Numbered from the stretch's first letter, positions 1-12,119 are shown. The stretch: 64,000 bases of DNA from Mesorhizobium sp. CAU 1732 (GCF_039888675.1 NZ_JBDQQR010000001.1:496001-560000), one strand, 5' to 3'. Notes: generated from the letters alone by a model not told the origin. Translations and numbers: made by a program.

Positions 1-169
1 CGCACTGGTGCGCCTCGAACTCGATGGCGATGCCGTCGTCCATGAGGAGCGGTTGCTCGAAAGCCTCGGCCTGCGCATTCGCGACGTTGCCGAGGGTCCC
101 GATGGCGCGATCTACGTCGCGACCGATGAGGCCAACGGCGAAATCTTGCGCATAGCCCCGGCCGACTGA
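1..169 (+). CDS. PQQ-dependent sugar dehydrogenase, C-terminal fragment
   Basis: Only the last 55 codons are present (reading from base 2, stop TGA at 167-169); the start lies before the window. The tail contains RIRDVAEGPDGAIYVATDE followed by GEILRIAP, which is the closing blade of the soluble aldose (glucose/sorbosone) dehydrogenase beta-propeller family, periplasmic PQQ enzymes that oxidise sugars. The family call rests on this short motif alone, so the substrate cannot be stated. Its stop codon abuts the stop of the next gene on the opposite strand with no base between them. Confidence 0.65.
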   Translation, partial: ALVRLELDGDAVVHEERLLESLGLRIRDVAEGPDGAIYVATDEANGEILRIAPAD

Positions 170-1027
170 TTACGACTCGGGCGATGGAGGCGGGGCGCTC
201 GTCACCTCGCCTTCGATCGTCACAGGGTCTCTGGCCGCCGATATCCGGTCGCCTTCGTCCGCCCAGACGAGGGATTTGTAGTCGAATCCGTAGACGAGCG
301 TCGGCTTGACGATCTGGAAGTAGGGCGACAGGTCGAAATCGCGCGGCGTATAAAGCGAGTGGTGCCGGATATGCATGATCTCGCTGCGTGAGTAATTCGA
401 CTGGGCCGACGCCCTGCCGGGCGCAAGCGTGACCTCCGGCAGGATCGGGTAACCGATCTCGCCATAGGCTTCGGCGATCATCGAGGAGCAGATCGCCCGT
501 GTCGGGTCGCCCGATCCGAACGCGATCATGCGTCGCCGCCAGCGCACGGGAACCGGCGGGGTTGGCAGGAAATACCGCAGCATGTCGATGATGTTCTTCG
601 TATCGTATTTCAGCCCGAGCCGCTCGATCATGAAGGAAGCGACGTGCTGCCGGTCTTCCGGCGTCAGCCCGTGCGCCCGGCAGATGCGCGTGTTGTAGGT
701 CCGGTATTTCGACAGCGGGACCGCGACGCAGCCTTCGCCCAGATTGACTTCGACGAGGCGCGGGCGCTCCGATCCATCGGCCGGCTCCGGCAGGAGATCG
801 CCGATGTAGAGCGCTGCATGCGACCAGGTGGATTGCGTCAGGTATTTGATCGCCGCCGAAACCTTCTGATTTCCCTCGATCAGCAGCACGTCGCCGGTCT
901 GGAGCGTCCGCCGCAGCGTCTCGGGATCGGACGGGGTGTAAGGCTCATAGCCGGACGACTCACTTTGCAGGCGTCGAGCGAGGAATTGTCCGAAATGATC
1001 GAGAAGCGTGTCCTTCGATTGTGTCAT
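170..1027 (-). CDS. YaeF/YiiX-like permuted papain-fold amidase (NlpC/P60 superfamily)
   Basis: 285 aa. The early motif TGDVLLIEG and then WSHAALYIGD place a probable catalytic His at residue 70; the nucleophile Cys follows much later, in TRAICSSMIAEAY (Cys180). This His-before-Cys order is the circularly permuted NlpC/P60 arrangement of the YaeF/YiiX (peptidase C92-type) family, thought to hydrolyse amide or lipid-linked bonds at the cell envelope. No signal peptide or transmembrane segment is visible, so the protein may be cytoplasmic or associate with the membrane peripherally. The C-terminal 30 residues are Pro/Ser-rich and probably disordered. It is convergent with the sugar dehydrogenase fragment and stands alone. 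Family assignment is fairly firm; substrate unknown. Confidence 0.7.
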   Translation of the reverse strand: MTQSKDTLLDHFGQFLARRLQSESSGYEPYTPSDPETLRRTLQTGDVLLIEGNQKVSAAIKYLTQSTWSHAALYIGDLLPEPADGSERPRLVEVNLGEGCVAVPLSKYRTYNTRICRAHGLTPEDRQHVASFMIERLGLKYDTKNIIDMLRYFLPTPPVPVRWRRRMIAFGSGDPTRAICSSMIAEAYGEIGYPILPEVTLAPGRASAQSNYSRSEIMHIRHHSLYTPRDFDLSPYFQIVKPTLVYGFDYKSLVWADEGDRISAARDPVTIEGEVTSAPPPSPES

Positions 1028-1139
1028 CCAAAGTCCAGATATCGATTCCAGGGTCCGTGCGCAGCGCCGCGAACGCTATCAAGACGGCGCCGTGAGAGCA
1101 AAGCGGAAAGCGCTCCACAGCGCAGGTCCGCCACGGACC

Positions 1140-1168
1140 TTGATAAGCGATCGTGTCTCGTCTATATC
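1140..1168 (+). promoter_or_regulatory. Candidate sigma-70-type promoter of the rimP-nusA-infB operon
   Basis: A -35-like TTGATA (1140-1145) and a -10-like TATATC (1163-1168) are separated by exactly 17 bases. They lie in the only gap ahead of rimP, and transcription would begin near 1175, just before the hairpin at 1198-1227. Confidence 0.5.
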
Positions 1169-1197
1169 AGCTTCAAATTCTTGGTCGGTATGGCGAA

Positions 1198-1227
1198 GAG
1201 TGGGTCCACCCGGTCCCGCTCTTTTTT
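1198..1227 (+). terminator. Attenuator-like intrinsic terminator in the rimP leader
   Basis: A 7-bp stem, GAGTGGG (1198-1204) with CCCGCTC (1215-1221) including one G-T pair, closes a 10-base loop and is followed directly by six T residues (1222-1227). It lies after the candidate promoter and 27 bases before the rimP start, so it would stop transcription inside the leader of the nusA operon. A short leader with a terminator suggests attenuation; the sequence alone does not show an antiterminator. Confidence 0.5.
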
Positions 1228-1254
1228 GTTAGCCTCCGACCGCAAGGAGACCTG

Positions 1255-1917
1255 GTGGCTTCCGAGATGGCAGACCTTCAAACCGCTGACGACCGCATTA
1301 TCCGCGAGACGGGTGTCGATGCGCGCGTGGCGATGATCATCCAGCCGGTGCTGGCGGCGATCGGCTTCAGGCTGGTGCGCGTCCGCGTGTCGGCTCAGAA
1401 CGGCATGACGTTGCAGATCATGGCCGAGCGGCTCGACGGCACGATGACCGTCGAGGATTGCGAGGAAGTGAGCCGTGCGGTTTCGCCGGTGCTCGACGTG
1501 GAAGATCCGCTCGACAAGGCGTATCATCTCGAAGTCTCGTCGCCCGGCATCGATCGCCCGCTGGTGCGCAAGTCCGATTTCGAGGCCGCCAAGGGCCATC
1601 TGATCAAGATGGAAACCGCCGTGATGGTCGCCGAGCGTAAGCGGTTTCGCGGCCGTATCGCGGAGACGACCGAGGACGACGTCCTGATCGAGCGCGACCA
1701 GGCGAGCTACGGCGACGAGCCCACCGTTCGCGTGCCCTACGATGCGATCGCGGATGCGCGGCTCATTCTCACGGATGAGCTGATTCGCGAAACGCTCAAG
1801 CGGGACAAGGACGCCAAGAAGAAGCGCGGTCTCGAGGACGACGACGAGACCGATGAAGACGAGACCGATGAAGGCGACGCCGATACCGGCGTGCGTGAGC
1901 CAGACAACGACAATTGA
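1255..1917 (+). CDS. rimP: Ribosome maturation factor RimP
   Basis: 220 aa from a GTG start chosen because AAGGAG (1244-1249) lies 5 bases upstream; ATG at 1267 is the alternative, 4 residues later. RimP binds the free 30S subunit during its maturation. The core from [11 protein letters not shown] through the [12 protein letters not shown] motif and the C-terminal SH3-like part is complete. The last 30 or so residues form a very acidic tail rich in Asp/Glu, common in alphaproteobacterial RimP. First gene of the rimP-nusA-ylxR-infB operon, as in most bacteria. Confidence 0.95.
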   Translation: MASEMADLQTADDRIIRETGVDARVAMIIQPVLAAIGFRLVRVRVSAQNGMTLQIMAERLDGTMTVEDCEEVSRAVSPVLDVEDPLDKAYHLEVSSPGIDRPLVRKSDFEAAKGHLIKMETAVMVAERKRFRGRIAETTEDDVLIERDQASYGDEPTVRVPYDAIADARLILTDELIRETLKRDKDAKKKRGLEDDDETDEDETDEGDADTGVREPDNDN

Positions 1918-1965
1918 TACGAGCACCCGCCGGACAACAGGCGGACATGCCCCGAGGAGACGAAA

Positions 1966-3567
1966 ATGGCAGTCAGTGCAAACAGGCTGGAACTCTTGCA
2001 GATCGCCGATGCGGTCGCGCGCGAAAAGTCGATCGACAAGCAGATCGTCCTCGCAGCGATGGCCGACGCGATCCAGAAGGCCGCGCGCTCGCGCTACGGT
2101 CAGGAGACCAACATCCGCGCTGACATCAACCCGACCACCGGCGAGATGAAGCTGCAGCGCCTGCTCGAAGTCGTCGAGACCGTCGAGGAGTATGCCCGCG
2201 AGATTTCGATCGTCGATGCGCGCACCCGCAACCCGGATGCCCAGGTCGGCGACTTCATCGCCGAGCAGCTTCCTCCGATGGATTTCGGCCGCATCGCAGC
2301 CCAGTCTGCCAAGCAGGTCATCGTACAGAAGGTACGCGAGGCCGAGCGTGACCGTCAGTATGACGAGTACAAGGATCGCGTCGGCGAGATCGTCAACGGC
2401 ACCGTCAAGCGCGTCGAATACGGCAACGTGGTCGTCGACCTCGGCCGTGGCGAGGCGATCATCCGCCGCGATGAACTGATCCCGCGCGAGAACTACAACT
2501 ATGGCGACCGCGTCCGCGCCTATGTCTACGACGTGCGCCGCGAGCAGCGCGGCCCGCAGATTTTCCTGTCGCGGACGCATCCGCAGTTCATGGCGAAGCT
2601 GTTCACCATGGAAGTGCCGGAAATCTATGACGGCATCATCGAGATCAAGTCGGTCGCCCGCGACCCCGGTTCGCGCGCCAAGATCGCGGTGATCAGCCGC
2701 GATTCCTCGATCGATCCGGTCGGCGCCTGCGTCGGCATGCGCGGTTCGCGTGTTCAGGCCGTGGTTGGCGAGTTGCAGGGCGAGAAGATCGACATCATCC
2801 CGTGGAGCCAGGACGCGGCCGCCTTTATCGTCAACGCATTGCAGCCGGCAGAAGTCGCCAAGGTGGTGCTTGACGAGGATGCAGAGCGCATCGAGGTCGT
2901 GGTTCCCGACGACCAGCTCTCGCTGGCCATCGGCCGTCGCGGCCAGAACGTCCGCCTCGCATCCCAGCTCACCGGCTGGGACATCGACATCCTCACCGAG
3001 GAAGAAGAGTCGCAGCGCCGCCAGAAGGAATTTGTCGAGCGCTCGGGCCTGTTCATGGACGCGCTCAACGTCGACGAGATGGTCGGCCAGGTTCTGGCAT
3101 CGGAAGGCTTCACCTCGGTCGAGGAAGTGGCCTATGTCGAGTCCGAGGAGATCGCGTCGATCGACGGGTTCGACGACGACACCGCCTCCGAGATCCAGAT
3201 GCGCGCGCGCGAATATCTCGACAAGATCGAAGCCGAGCACGATGCCAAGCGCACCGAGCTGGGCGTGCTGGACGAACTTCGCGAGCTCCCCGGCGTGACC
3301 ACGGCCATGATGGTCGCGCTCGGCGAGGACGGCGTGAAATCCACCGAGGATTTCGCCGGCTACGCGGTCGACGACCTCGTCGGCTGGAAAGAGCGCAAGG
3401 ACGGCGAGACGAAGTTCTTCCCCGGCGTCCTGGCCGATTTCAACATCTCCCGGGCCGAAGCCGAGCAGATGGTCGTGGCGGCCCGCATGAAGATGGGCTG
3501 GATCACCGAGGAAGACCTGGTCGACGAGACCGAAGAGCAGGCTGAAGAGGAAGCGGCCGGAGCATGA
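1966..3567 (+). CDS. nusA: Transcription termination/antitermination factor NusA
   Basis: 533 aa. It binds RNA polymerase and nascent RNA to modulate pausing, termination and antitermination. Domains in order: N-terminal RNAP-binding domain (about 1-130); S1 domain with [20 protein letters not shown]; two KH domains containing [19 protein letters not shown] and [15 protein letters not shown]; then two helix-hairpin-helix acidic repeats as in E. coli-type NusA, ending in an acidic Glu-rich tail. Start ATG follows CGAGGAGACGAAA, a good ribosome-binding site. It lies 48 bases after rimP and 24 bases before the YlxR-like gene. Confidence 0.98.
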   Translation: MAVSANRLELLQIADAVAREKSIDKQIVLAAMADAIQKAARSRYGQETNIRADINPTTGEMKLQRLLEVVETVEEYAREISIVDARTRNPDAQVGDFIAEQLPPMDFGRIAAQSAKQVIVQKVREAERDRQYDEYKDRVGEIVNGTVKRVEYGNVVVDLGRGEAIIRRDELIPRENYNYGDRVRAYVYDVRREQRGPQIFLSRTHPQFMAKLFTMEVPEIYDGIIEIKSVARDPGSRAKIAVISRDSSIDPVGACVGMRGSRVQAVVGELQGEKIDIIPWSQDAAAFIVNALQPAEVAKVVLDEDAERIEVVVPDDQLSLAIGRRGQNVRLASQLTGWDIDILTEEEESQRRQKEFVERSGLFMDALNVDEMVGQVLASEGFTSVEEVAYVESEEIASIDGFDDDTASEIQMRAREYLDKIEAEHDAKRTELGVLDELRELPGVTTAMMVALGEDGVKSTEDFAGYAVDDLVGWKERKDGETKFFPGVLADFNISRAEAEQMVVAARMKMGWITEEDLVDETEEQAEEEAAGA

Positions 3568-3591
3568 TCGTGCGTCCGGACGGAGTAGCAC

Positions 3592-4247
3592 TTGAACGAG
3601 ATGAACGAACGCACATGTATAGTGACGCGCCAGGCGGGCGAGCCGGAAGGCTTGCTGCGCTTTGTGGCGGGGCCCGACATGTCCGTCGTTCCCGACCTCA
3701 AGCGGCAGCTCCCCGGGCGCGGATGCTGGGTAACGGCTGATCGGCTCCACGTCGATGAGGCCGCTCGCAAGAACCTGTTCTCGCGGGCATTCAAGACGAA
3801 GGTAACCCTGCCTGCCGACCTTGGTGCGATGGTCGACGGGCTTCTCGTACGTTCGGCGCTCGGTTCGCTGGGCCTGGCCAGAAAGGCCGGGCAGGTGGCT
3901 TTGGGGGCCGCGAAGGTCGAGGGCGCGGTGCGCTCCGGCAAAGCCGTTCTGGTGCTTCACGCAGCCGAAGCATCGCCTGACGGGGTTCGAAAGATCGAGC
4001 AGGCCCGTCGTGCGGTCGTCTATCAGGAAGGGCCTTCCATCCCCGCCTACAATCTCTTTTCGGAGGCCGAAATGGGTTTGGCATTGGGTGGGGCAAATGT
4101 GATACATGCAGCCGTGCTCGCCGGTGATACGGGCAAGGCGGTGCTTAAGCGCATGGTGGCGCTTGACCGATACAGGGGCGGTTCCCCCGAAGACCGGATA
4201 GTGGTTGCGGCAACCGGCGATCATGATGACGCCGCAGAGGATATGGA

Positions 4248-4251
<4 letters not shown>
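3592..4251 (+). CDS. RNA-binding protein, YlxR domain fused to L7Ae-like domain
   Basis: 219 aa. The N-terminal YlxR (DUF448) domain carries ERTCIVTRQ and [10 protein letters not shown]; from about residue 85 an L7Ae/YlxQ-like domain begins with [14 protein letters not shown]. Both domains bind RNA, and in Firmicutes they are separate adjacent genes between nusA and infB; alphaproteobacteria usually carry the fusion seen here. A TTG start at 3592 is preferred because GGAG lies 6 bases upstream; ATG at 3601 would shorten it by three residues. The stop overlaps the infB start as ATGA, implying translational coupling. Confidence 0.9.
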
Positions 4252-6809
<2,558 letters not shown>

Positions 6810-6923
6810 GACCGAGCGCGGGCGCGAATGGTCTGAGGAATCGAGAAACCGTGGCGTTGCTCTCGCGGGGGCGGCGCGCGGGTTCTTCCAGGCCAAGGCA
6901 GGCCAACGAAGACAGGTGATGGC

Positions 6924-7535
6924 ATGTCCGGTTCGGGTGTCCCGCGTATCTGGCAGACGAAAGACGACGTCAGGTTCGCGAAGGACTTCGAGCTTGACGT
7001 CGAGGATCACCTGCAGACCAAATATGCGCGCATCACGCCCCTGCGGCGTTTGCCTTTTGTCTGCAGCGTTGGCGTGATCGCCGTTTTCGCCGGGCTGATC
7101 TACGCCTACCAATGGTACAGAAGCGGCGACATCGTGACGTTCCTGCTTGTCGCGTCTGCGTTTCTGGTCGGCGGATTGTTGCTCGGCTGGTTGTGCTACG
7201 GCTTCGCAGCCCGTGTGATTTTGGGGTTTTGGCGCGGGTTCCTCGAGAAACGCGGGACAATCGGGATACCGATTTCCGCCGAGGCGGACCGTCGCGGCGT
7301 CACCATGGTCATGAAAGGTCACACCTGGACAGCCGATTGGGAGAGCTTTCATGCGCTTGAGGAAGACGACCGGCTGTTTTATTTCTGGATTTCGAACTAC
7401 TACGCCCAGGTCTGGCCGAAGCGGACTTTTTCCGATGAAGAAGTCGTGGAATTCCGCACCCGTATAGAAGAATGGACCGGAAGCGCGCCGGTGTTTCCTC
7501 CCAGGATCGCCGGCAACGTGACGCCCCAATATTAG
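6924..7535 (+). CDS. Membrane protein with YcxB-like C-terminal domain
   Basis: 203 aa. Two hydrophobic segments, roughly residues 44-64 (FVCSVGVIAVFAGLIYAY) and 73-100, are followed by a cytosolic part with TADWESFHALEEDDRLFYFW and then VWPKRTFSDEE, matching the pattern of the YcxB-like domain (aromatic strand followed by iP-K-R-x-F). The function of that family is unknown. It sits between infB and rbfA, which are usually adjacent, with 114 bases before it and 48 after, so it is probably co-transcribed but unrelated in role. The domain call is by pattern only. Confidence 0.6.
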   Translation: MSGSGVPRIWQTKDDVRFAKDFELDVEDHLQTKYARITPLRRLPFVCSVGVIAVFAGLIYAYQWYRSGDIVTFLLVASAFLVGGLLLGWLCYGFAARVILGFWRGFLEKRGTIGIPISAEADRRGVTMVMKGHTWTADWESFHALEEDDRLFYFWISNYYAQVWPKRTFSDEEVVEFRTRIEEWTGSAPVFPPRIAGNVTPQY

Positions 7536-7583
7536 CGGTTTTCGCGACCCGGATGGTCAGGATTTGAACGACAGGATTTCGGC

Positions 7584-7997
7584 ATGAACAAACGAGCTGC
7601 CTCGGCGGCAGGCCCCTCCCAGCGCCAGCTTCGCGTCGGCGAACAGGTGCGTCATGCGCTTGCGGACGTGCTCCAGCGCGGCGAGGTGCGCGACGACGTG
7701 ATCGAGGCGACCGTGATCTCGATCTCGGAGGTGCGTATGTCGCCCGATCTCAAGATCGCGACGGCGTTCGTCGCACCGCTCGGGGCAAAGGATGATCAGG
7801 CGATCATCAAGGCGCTTGCGCAGAATGCGAAGTTCATTCGCGGTCGCGTGTCCGGCGCGCTTCGCCAGATGAAATACATGCCGGAGTTCCGCTTCCGGCT
7901 CGATACCAGCTACGACAACATGGCCAAGATCGACGATTTGCTGCGCTCGCCCGAAGTCGCGCGCGACCTCGATGATGATGGCGAGAAAGAAGACTGA
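7584..7997 (+). CDS. rbfA: 30S ribosome-binding factor RbfA
   Basis: 137 aa. It binds immature 30S particles and helps 16S rRNA 5' end maturation. The KH-like fold is recognisable from [35 protein letters not shown] and [17 protein letters not shown]. The start follows a 48-base gap after the YcxB-like gene. The stop overlaps the truB start (TGATG), so the two are translationally coupled, as in many bacteria. Confidence 0.97.
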   Translation: MNKRAASAAGPSQRQLRVGEQVRHALADVLQRGEVRDDVIEATVISISEVRMSPDLKIATAFVAPLGAKDDQAIIKALAQNAKFIRGRVSGALRQMKYMPEFRFRLDTSYDNMAKIDDLLRSPEVARDLDDDGEKED

Positions 7998-8986
7998 TGT
8001 CCCGTCCTCGCAAGAAGAAGGGCCGCCCGGTTTCGGGCTGGCTGGTGCTCGACAAGCCGCACGGCATGGGTTCCACCGACGCGGTGTCCAAGATCAAATG
8101 GCTCTACGGCGCTGAAAAGGCCGGCCATGCCGGCACGCTCGATCCGCTGGCATCCGGCATGCTGCCGATCGCGCTGGGTGAGGCCACCAAGACCGTGCCT
8201 TACGTGCAGGACGGCGCGAAAGTCTATCGCTTTACCGTGACCTGGGGTCAGGAACGCTCCACCGACGATCTCGAGGGCGACGTCACGCACTCGTCGGACG
8301 ACAGGCCCGACGAGGCCGCGATCCGCGCGCTTCTGCCGAAATACACCGGCGTCATCATGCAGGTTCCGCCGCAGTTCTCGGCCATCAAGATCGCCGGTGA
8401 ACGCGCCTACGATCTGGCTCGCGATGGCGGGACGTTCGAAATCCCGGCTCGCGAGGTCGAGATCGGGCGTTTCGATCTGATCGAGATGCAGGATGACGGC
8501 TCGACGATCTTCGAGATCGAATGCGGCAAGGGCACCTATGTCCGCTCGCTCGCCCGCGATATCGGCCGCGAACTCGGCTGTTTCGGCCATATTTCCTATC
8601 TGCGCCGCACCGAAGTCGACCCGTTCACGGCTGATGATCTTGTCACGCTGGAGGAAATCGAAGCCGCGATCGAGGCAGCGATGCCGCCTCCCGAGGTGGT
8701 GGAAGGCGAGGCGGGGCAGCAGCCGGGCAGGCGTCCCGGTCCCGACCAGTGGAAGGCGATCGACGCGCTTCTGGTGGATACCGGTGCAGCCCTCGACTGC
8801 CTGCCCCAGGTCGTGGTGACGGACGATACCGCCGCCAAGATCAGGCTCGGAAATCCCGTCATCGTGCGCGGCCGCGACGCCCCCGTCGAAGCCGAGGAGG
8901 CCTGTGCCTTCGCGCGCGGCAAGCTGGTCGCGATCGGCGCGATCGAGGCCGGCATGTTCAAGCCGAAGCGGGTCTTCGCGGGCTGA
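7997..8986 (+). CDS. truB: tRNA pseudouridine(55) synthase TruB
   Basis: 329 aa. It makes pseudouridine 55 in the T-loop of elongator tRNAs. The catalytic motif [11 protein letters not shown] places the nucleophilic Asp at residue 49, and the substrate-binding [12 protein letters not shown] is present. The C-terminal section from about residue 225 carries a Pro/Gly-rich insert before the final PUA-like strand region. Overlaps rbfA by one base. Confidence 0.97.
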   Translation: MSRPRKKKGRPVSGWLVLDKPHGMGSTDAVSKIKWLYGAEKAGHAGTLDPLASGMLPIALGEATKTVPYVQDGAKVYRFTVTWGQERSTDDLEGDVTHSSDDRPDEAAIRALLPKYTGVIMQVPPQFSAIKIAGERAYDLARDGGTFEIPAREVEIGRFDLIEMQDDGSTIFEIECGKGTYVRSLARDIGRELGCFGHISYLRRTEVDPFTADDLVTLEEIEAAIEAAMPPPEVVEGEAGQQPGRRPGPDQWKAIDALLVDTGAALDCLPQVVVTDDTAAKIRLGNPVIVRGRDAPVEAEEACAFARGKLVAIGAIEAGMFKPKRVFAG

Positions 8987-9073
8987 TCGCACTCATATTT
9001 TTCGCATATTTTCTCTGGCGAGCCGCGCCGCTTGCGGGCATTGTCGCGTGATCGCATGCAGGGAACCCCGTCC

Positions 9074-10150
9074 ATGACTGCTTCGTCGGGCTTGGTGTCG
9101 CGCCGTCGCGCCCCGGTGGGTACGCCGCCGGGCACGCTTATTCCTGATGAGAAAGCCTCGCCCACCACGCTTCGGCTTACCCTCATCGATGACGATGCGG
9201 TCGAGGAGATTCCGCGGGCGACCATCGCGGATGTCGAGGACGGCATAGCGTCCGGAAAGCGGCTCTGGCTCGATGTCGTCGGCCTGAGCGACCTCGACAT
9301 GCTCAGCGAACTCGCGCGCATCTTCTCGATAACGCCTCTGGCGTTGGAGGACATCCACAACACCGGCCAGCGCCCCAAGGTCGATATTTATGGCGAGCAT
9401 GCGCTGGTGTTCATGCACATGATGAGCGGCAACGACGTCGCCTCGAAGGAGCAACTGGCGATCCTGTTCGACCGCCTGCATGTGGTGACCTTCCAGGAGC
9501 GACCCGAGGACTGCCTCGATCCCATTCGCCGCCGGCTGCCGGCTCCGCAGGGCCGCATGCGCCGTGGCGGCGCGCCCTACCTCGCCTATGCGATCATCGA
9601 CACCGTGATCGACGCCTATTTCCCGCTTCTGGAGAGCATCGGCGATCGGCTGGAGACCCTGGAGGATGAGGTCACACGCGATCCCAAGCCGAACGATGTT
9701 GCCCAGCTTCACGAACTGAAGCGTGAAATGCTCGTGGTGAAACGGGCGCTGTGGCCGACGCGCGAGATGCTGGCAACCATGACGCGCGAGGATTTCGACC
9801 TTGTTCCTGCCGCAGTCAATCTGTACCTGCGCGACACATACGACCACGCGGTGCAACTCATCGACATCGTGGAGACATATCGCGAACTCACATCCGGCCT
9901 GCTGGACCTCTACCTCTCCAGCATTTCCACCCGCATGAACGAAGTAATGAAGGTTTTGACCATCGTATCGACCATCTTCATTCCGCTGACGTTCCTGGCG
10001 GGTGTCTGGGGCATGAACTTCGATACGTCCGCGTCGCCGTGGAATATGCCGGAATTGTCGGCCTATTACGGCTATCCGCTCGCGCTGCTCAGCATGGCCG
10101 TCGTGGGCATGATGCTGGCGCTCTACTTCCGCTGGAAAAAGTGGCTGTGA
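9074..10150 (+). CDS. corA: CorA-family magnesium/cobalt transporter
   Basis: 358 aa from ATG 9074, with AGGGA 9 bases upstream; in-frame starts further upstream (9056, 9032) lack a better site. This inner-membrane channel forms pentamers that conduct Mg2+ or Co2+. A long cytoplasmic domain is followed by two C-terminal transmembrane helices, and the signature GMN lies in GVWGMNFD just after the first helix (VLTIVSTIFIPLTFLAGV). The protein ends FRWKKWL, the usual basic tail. It sits between truB and rpsO, which are adjacent in many relatives; nothing links it to translation. No Mg2+-sensing leader was recognised in the 87-base gap before it. Confidence 0.9.
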   Translation: MTASSGLVSRRRAPVGTPPGTLIPDEKASPTTLRLTLIDDDAVEEIPRATIADVEDGIASGKRLWLDVVGLSDLDMLSELARIFSITPLALEDIHNTGQRPKVDIYGEHALVFMHMMSGNDVASKEQLAILFDRLHVVTFQERPEDCLDPIRRRLPAPQGRMRRGGAPYLAYAIIDTVIDAYFPLLESIGDRLETLEDEVTRDPKPNDVAQLHELKREMLVVKRALWPTREMLATMTREDFDLVPAAVNLYLRDTYDHAVQLIDIVETYRELTSGLLDLYLSSISTRMNEVMKVLTIVSTIFIPLTFLAGVWGMNFDTSASPWNMPELSAYYGYPLALLSMAVVGMMLALYFRWKKWL

Positions 10151-10213
10151 GCGGTTATCGCTGCAAATCAATGGCTGCACCGACCGGTCTTCTGACCGGC
10201 GCCGCCGTGCGGG

Positions 10214-11959
10214 ATGGTCGATGAATTGGTGACGACTGAGACTACGCAGGATCGCGACGCTACCGTCGTGAAAGAGGACCGTCGCACGGCACGCGCCCGG
10301 CACGGCCAGATATCGATCGGGGCGATCCTGGCGCTCCTGATGGCGGCGATCATCATTCCGTCGCTGGTTTTCGCGGTGGTCCTGCTTCAGCGCAACAATC
10401 AGGCCCAGCAGGAAGTGGTGACGACGCTGGCCGAGGCGACCGCCGGCTCGATATCGGAAACCGTCGATCGCCAGTTGAACGGCATGATGACGACGTTGCG
10501 CGTGCTGGAGACGTCGCGCGCCTTCGAACGCAGCAACCTCGGCGATTTCTATCGAAGGGCGGACGAAGCGCTTGAGGGCACGGGCGCGTATCTGATCGCC
10601 GTCGACGAGAATGCGAATCAGCTTTTCAACACGCGCGTGGCTTACGGCACGGTTCTTGAGCCGGTCGCCGATCAGGAAACGGTGCGCCGTGCCCTTCTCA
10701 CCGGAGACCCCGCGATTTCCAACGCCTTTTATGGCGAGACCGCGCAGAAATGGGTCTTCAATGTCGTCCGGCCGCTTGCCGATGCACCCGGGCCGGTGGC
10801 GGCCCTGATCCTGACGCAGGATGCGGAACGGCTGTCGGAATCGCTGTCGAGCCAGAACCTGCGCGGCGGCTGGAATGCCGTGCTGGTGGATCGCCAGGGC
10901 ACGGTACTCGCCTCGTCCTTCATGGGCTCGGACATCGGGAAGCCATTCTTCCTGGCCGACGACCAGAGCGCGACCACCACCACGGTCCGCACGACCGTCC
11001 GCTTCGAGAACCGCGGCTATGAGACGATCCGATCGTCGTCCTCGATGAGTGGCTGGAAGACGATCGTCTGGGCGCCGACCGATGTCGTGCAGGCCCCGAT
11101 GTCGCGTTCGCTGCGTGTCCTGGCGCTCGGCGGGCTGGCGATCATCGCGCTGGGTGCCGTGCTGGCGTGGATTCTCGGCCGCCAGATCACCAACCCGATC
11201 CGGCGGCTTGCGCGCGACGCCAGGCGTCTCGGCGCGGGCGAGGATATCGAGGCGGTGGAGTATCCCGTCGGCGAGATCGCGACGGTGTCCTTTGCACTGG
11301 CTCAGGCATCGAAGGACCGGCAGGCGGCGGAGAACGAAATCCGCTTCCTGATGCGCGAAGTTGCCCATCGGTCGAAGAACCAACTCACGGTCGTCTCCTC
11401 GATCGCCAAGCAGACGGCTCGCTACGCGCGCACCTTCGCGGCCTTCCAGGATGCCTTCCAGAAGCGCGTCCATGGCCTCGCGCGGTCCACCGACCTGCTG
11501 ATCGCGGGTGGTGTAGCGGGCGTCGAGCTCCGCGAACTCGTGATCACACAGATCGAACCGTTCAGCCCGGGCGACGCCTCGCGCCTGAACGTTGCCGGCC
11601 CGCAGTTTCGGCTGTCGAACCAGGCCGCGCAGACGCTTGGCCTCGCGCTGCACGAAATGGCGACCAACGCGGCCAAGTACGGCGCGTTTGCGCACTCGAA
11701 CGGCAAGCTCGGCGTCGCTTGGAAGCACAAGGGTGAAAACCTCGAACTGGTCTGGCGCGAGACCGTGCCGCGATTGCGCAAGCGCACCGAAACACGCGGC
11801 TTCGGCACCGAAGTCATCGAGCGCATGCTGGGTGGCACGCTGGAAGCGGGCATCGAGCGCACGGTTCATCGCGACGGACTGGAGTATCGGTTCACCATGC
11901 CGCTGCACCGGCTCGAACCCGATCTCGCCGACGCCGGCGTCGAGGACGCCGCCGCTTGA
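10214..11959 (+). CDS. HWE-family sensor histidine kinase with periplasmic sensor and HAMP
   Basis: 581 aa. A first transmembrane helix (about 35-60, ILALLMAAIIIPSLVFAVV) is followed by a periplasmic Cache-like sensor, a second helix near 300-325 (LALGGLAIIALGAVLAWIL) and a HAMP region. The kinase core shows HRSKNQL with the phospho-acceptor His at residue 385, LALHEMATNAAKYGA in place of the usual N box, and WRE; these are the H, N and WxE hallmarks of the HWE family, abundant in rhizobia. No response regulator gene is next to it, so it is an orphan kinase. It starts 63 bases after corA on the same strand. Confidence 0.88.
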   Translation: MVDELVTTETTQDRDATVVKEDRRTARARHGQISIGAILALLMAAIIIPSLVFAVVLLQRNNQAQQEVVTTLAEATAGSISETVDRQLNGMMTTLRVLETSRAFERSNLGDFYRRADEALEGTGAYLIAVDENANQLFNTRVAYGTVLEPVADQETVRRALLTGDPAISNAFYGETAQKWVFNVVRPLADAPGPVAALILTQDAERLSESLSSQNLRGGWNAVLVDRQGTVLASSFMGSDIGKPFFLADDQSATTTTVRTTVRFENRGYETIRSSSSMSGWKTIVWAPTDVVQAPMSRSLRVLALGGLAIIALGAVLAWILGRQITNPIRRLARDARRLGAGEDIEAVEYPVGEIATVSFALAQASKDRQAAENEIRFLMREVAHRSKNQLTVVSSIAKQTARYARTFAAFQDAFQKRVHGLARSTDLLIAGGVAGVELRELVITQIEPFSPGDASRLNVAGPQFRLSNQAAQTLGLALHEMATNAAKYGAFAHSNGKLGVAWKHKGENLELVWRETVPRLRKRTETRGFGTEVIERMLGGTLEAGIERTVHRDGLEYRFTMPLHRLEPDLADAGVEDAAA

Positions 11960-12119
11960 CGGGTGGTTGCCCGGCCTCGCGGAATTCGCTGGTATTGGCG
12001 GGCGTTTTGCCCTATATGCCGCGCAACATTCGCTCTCGAGCGACTGTTCACCGGCCCCTGCTGGACGACATCCCGGCTGTGGGCGACCCGTTTCCTAAAA
12101 AACAGAAAGGAAAAGCGCG

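Noticed and set aside
1162..4224. 1020-codon open frame on the - strand opposite rimP, nusA and ylxR
   Set aside because: It is the mirror of well-identified genes on the + strand in GC-rich DNA; the translation is low-complexity and matches no family.
8993..11908. 971-codon open frame on the - strand opposite corA and the histidine kinase
   Set aside because: Both + strand genes have clear domains and catalytic motifs; the antisense reading is a codon-bias shadow.
11960..12119. Promoter of rpsO using TATATG near 12014
   Set aside because: No -35-like hexamer at a 16-18 base distance; the closest TTGGCG is only 12 bases away.
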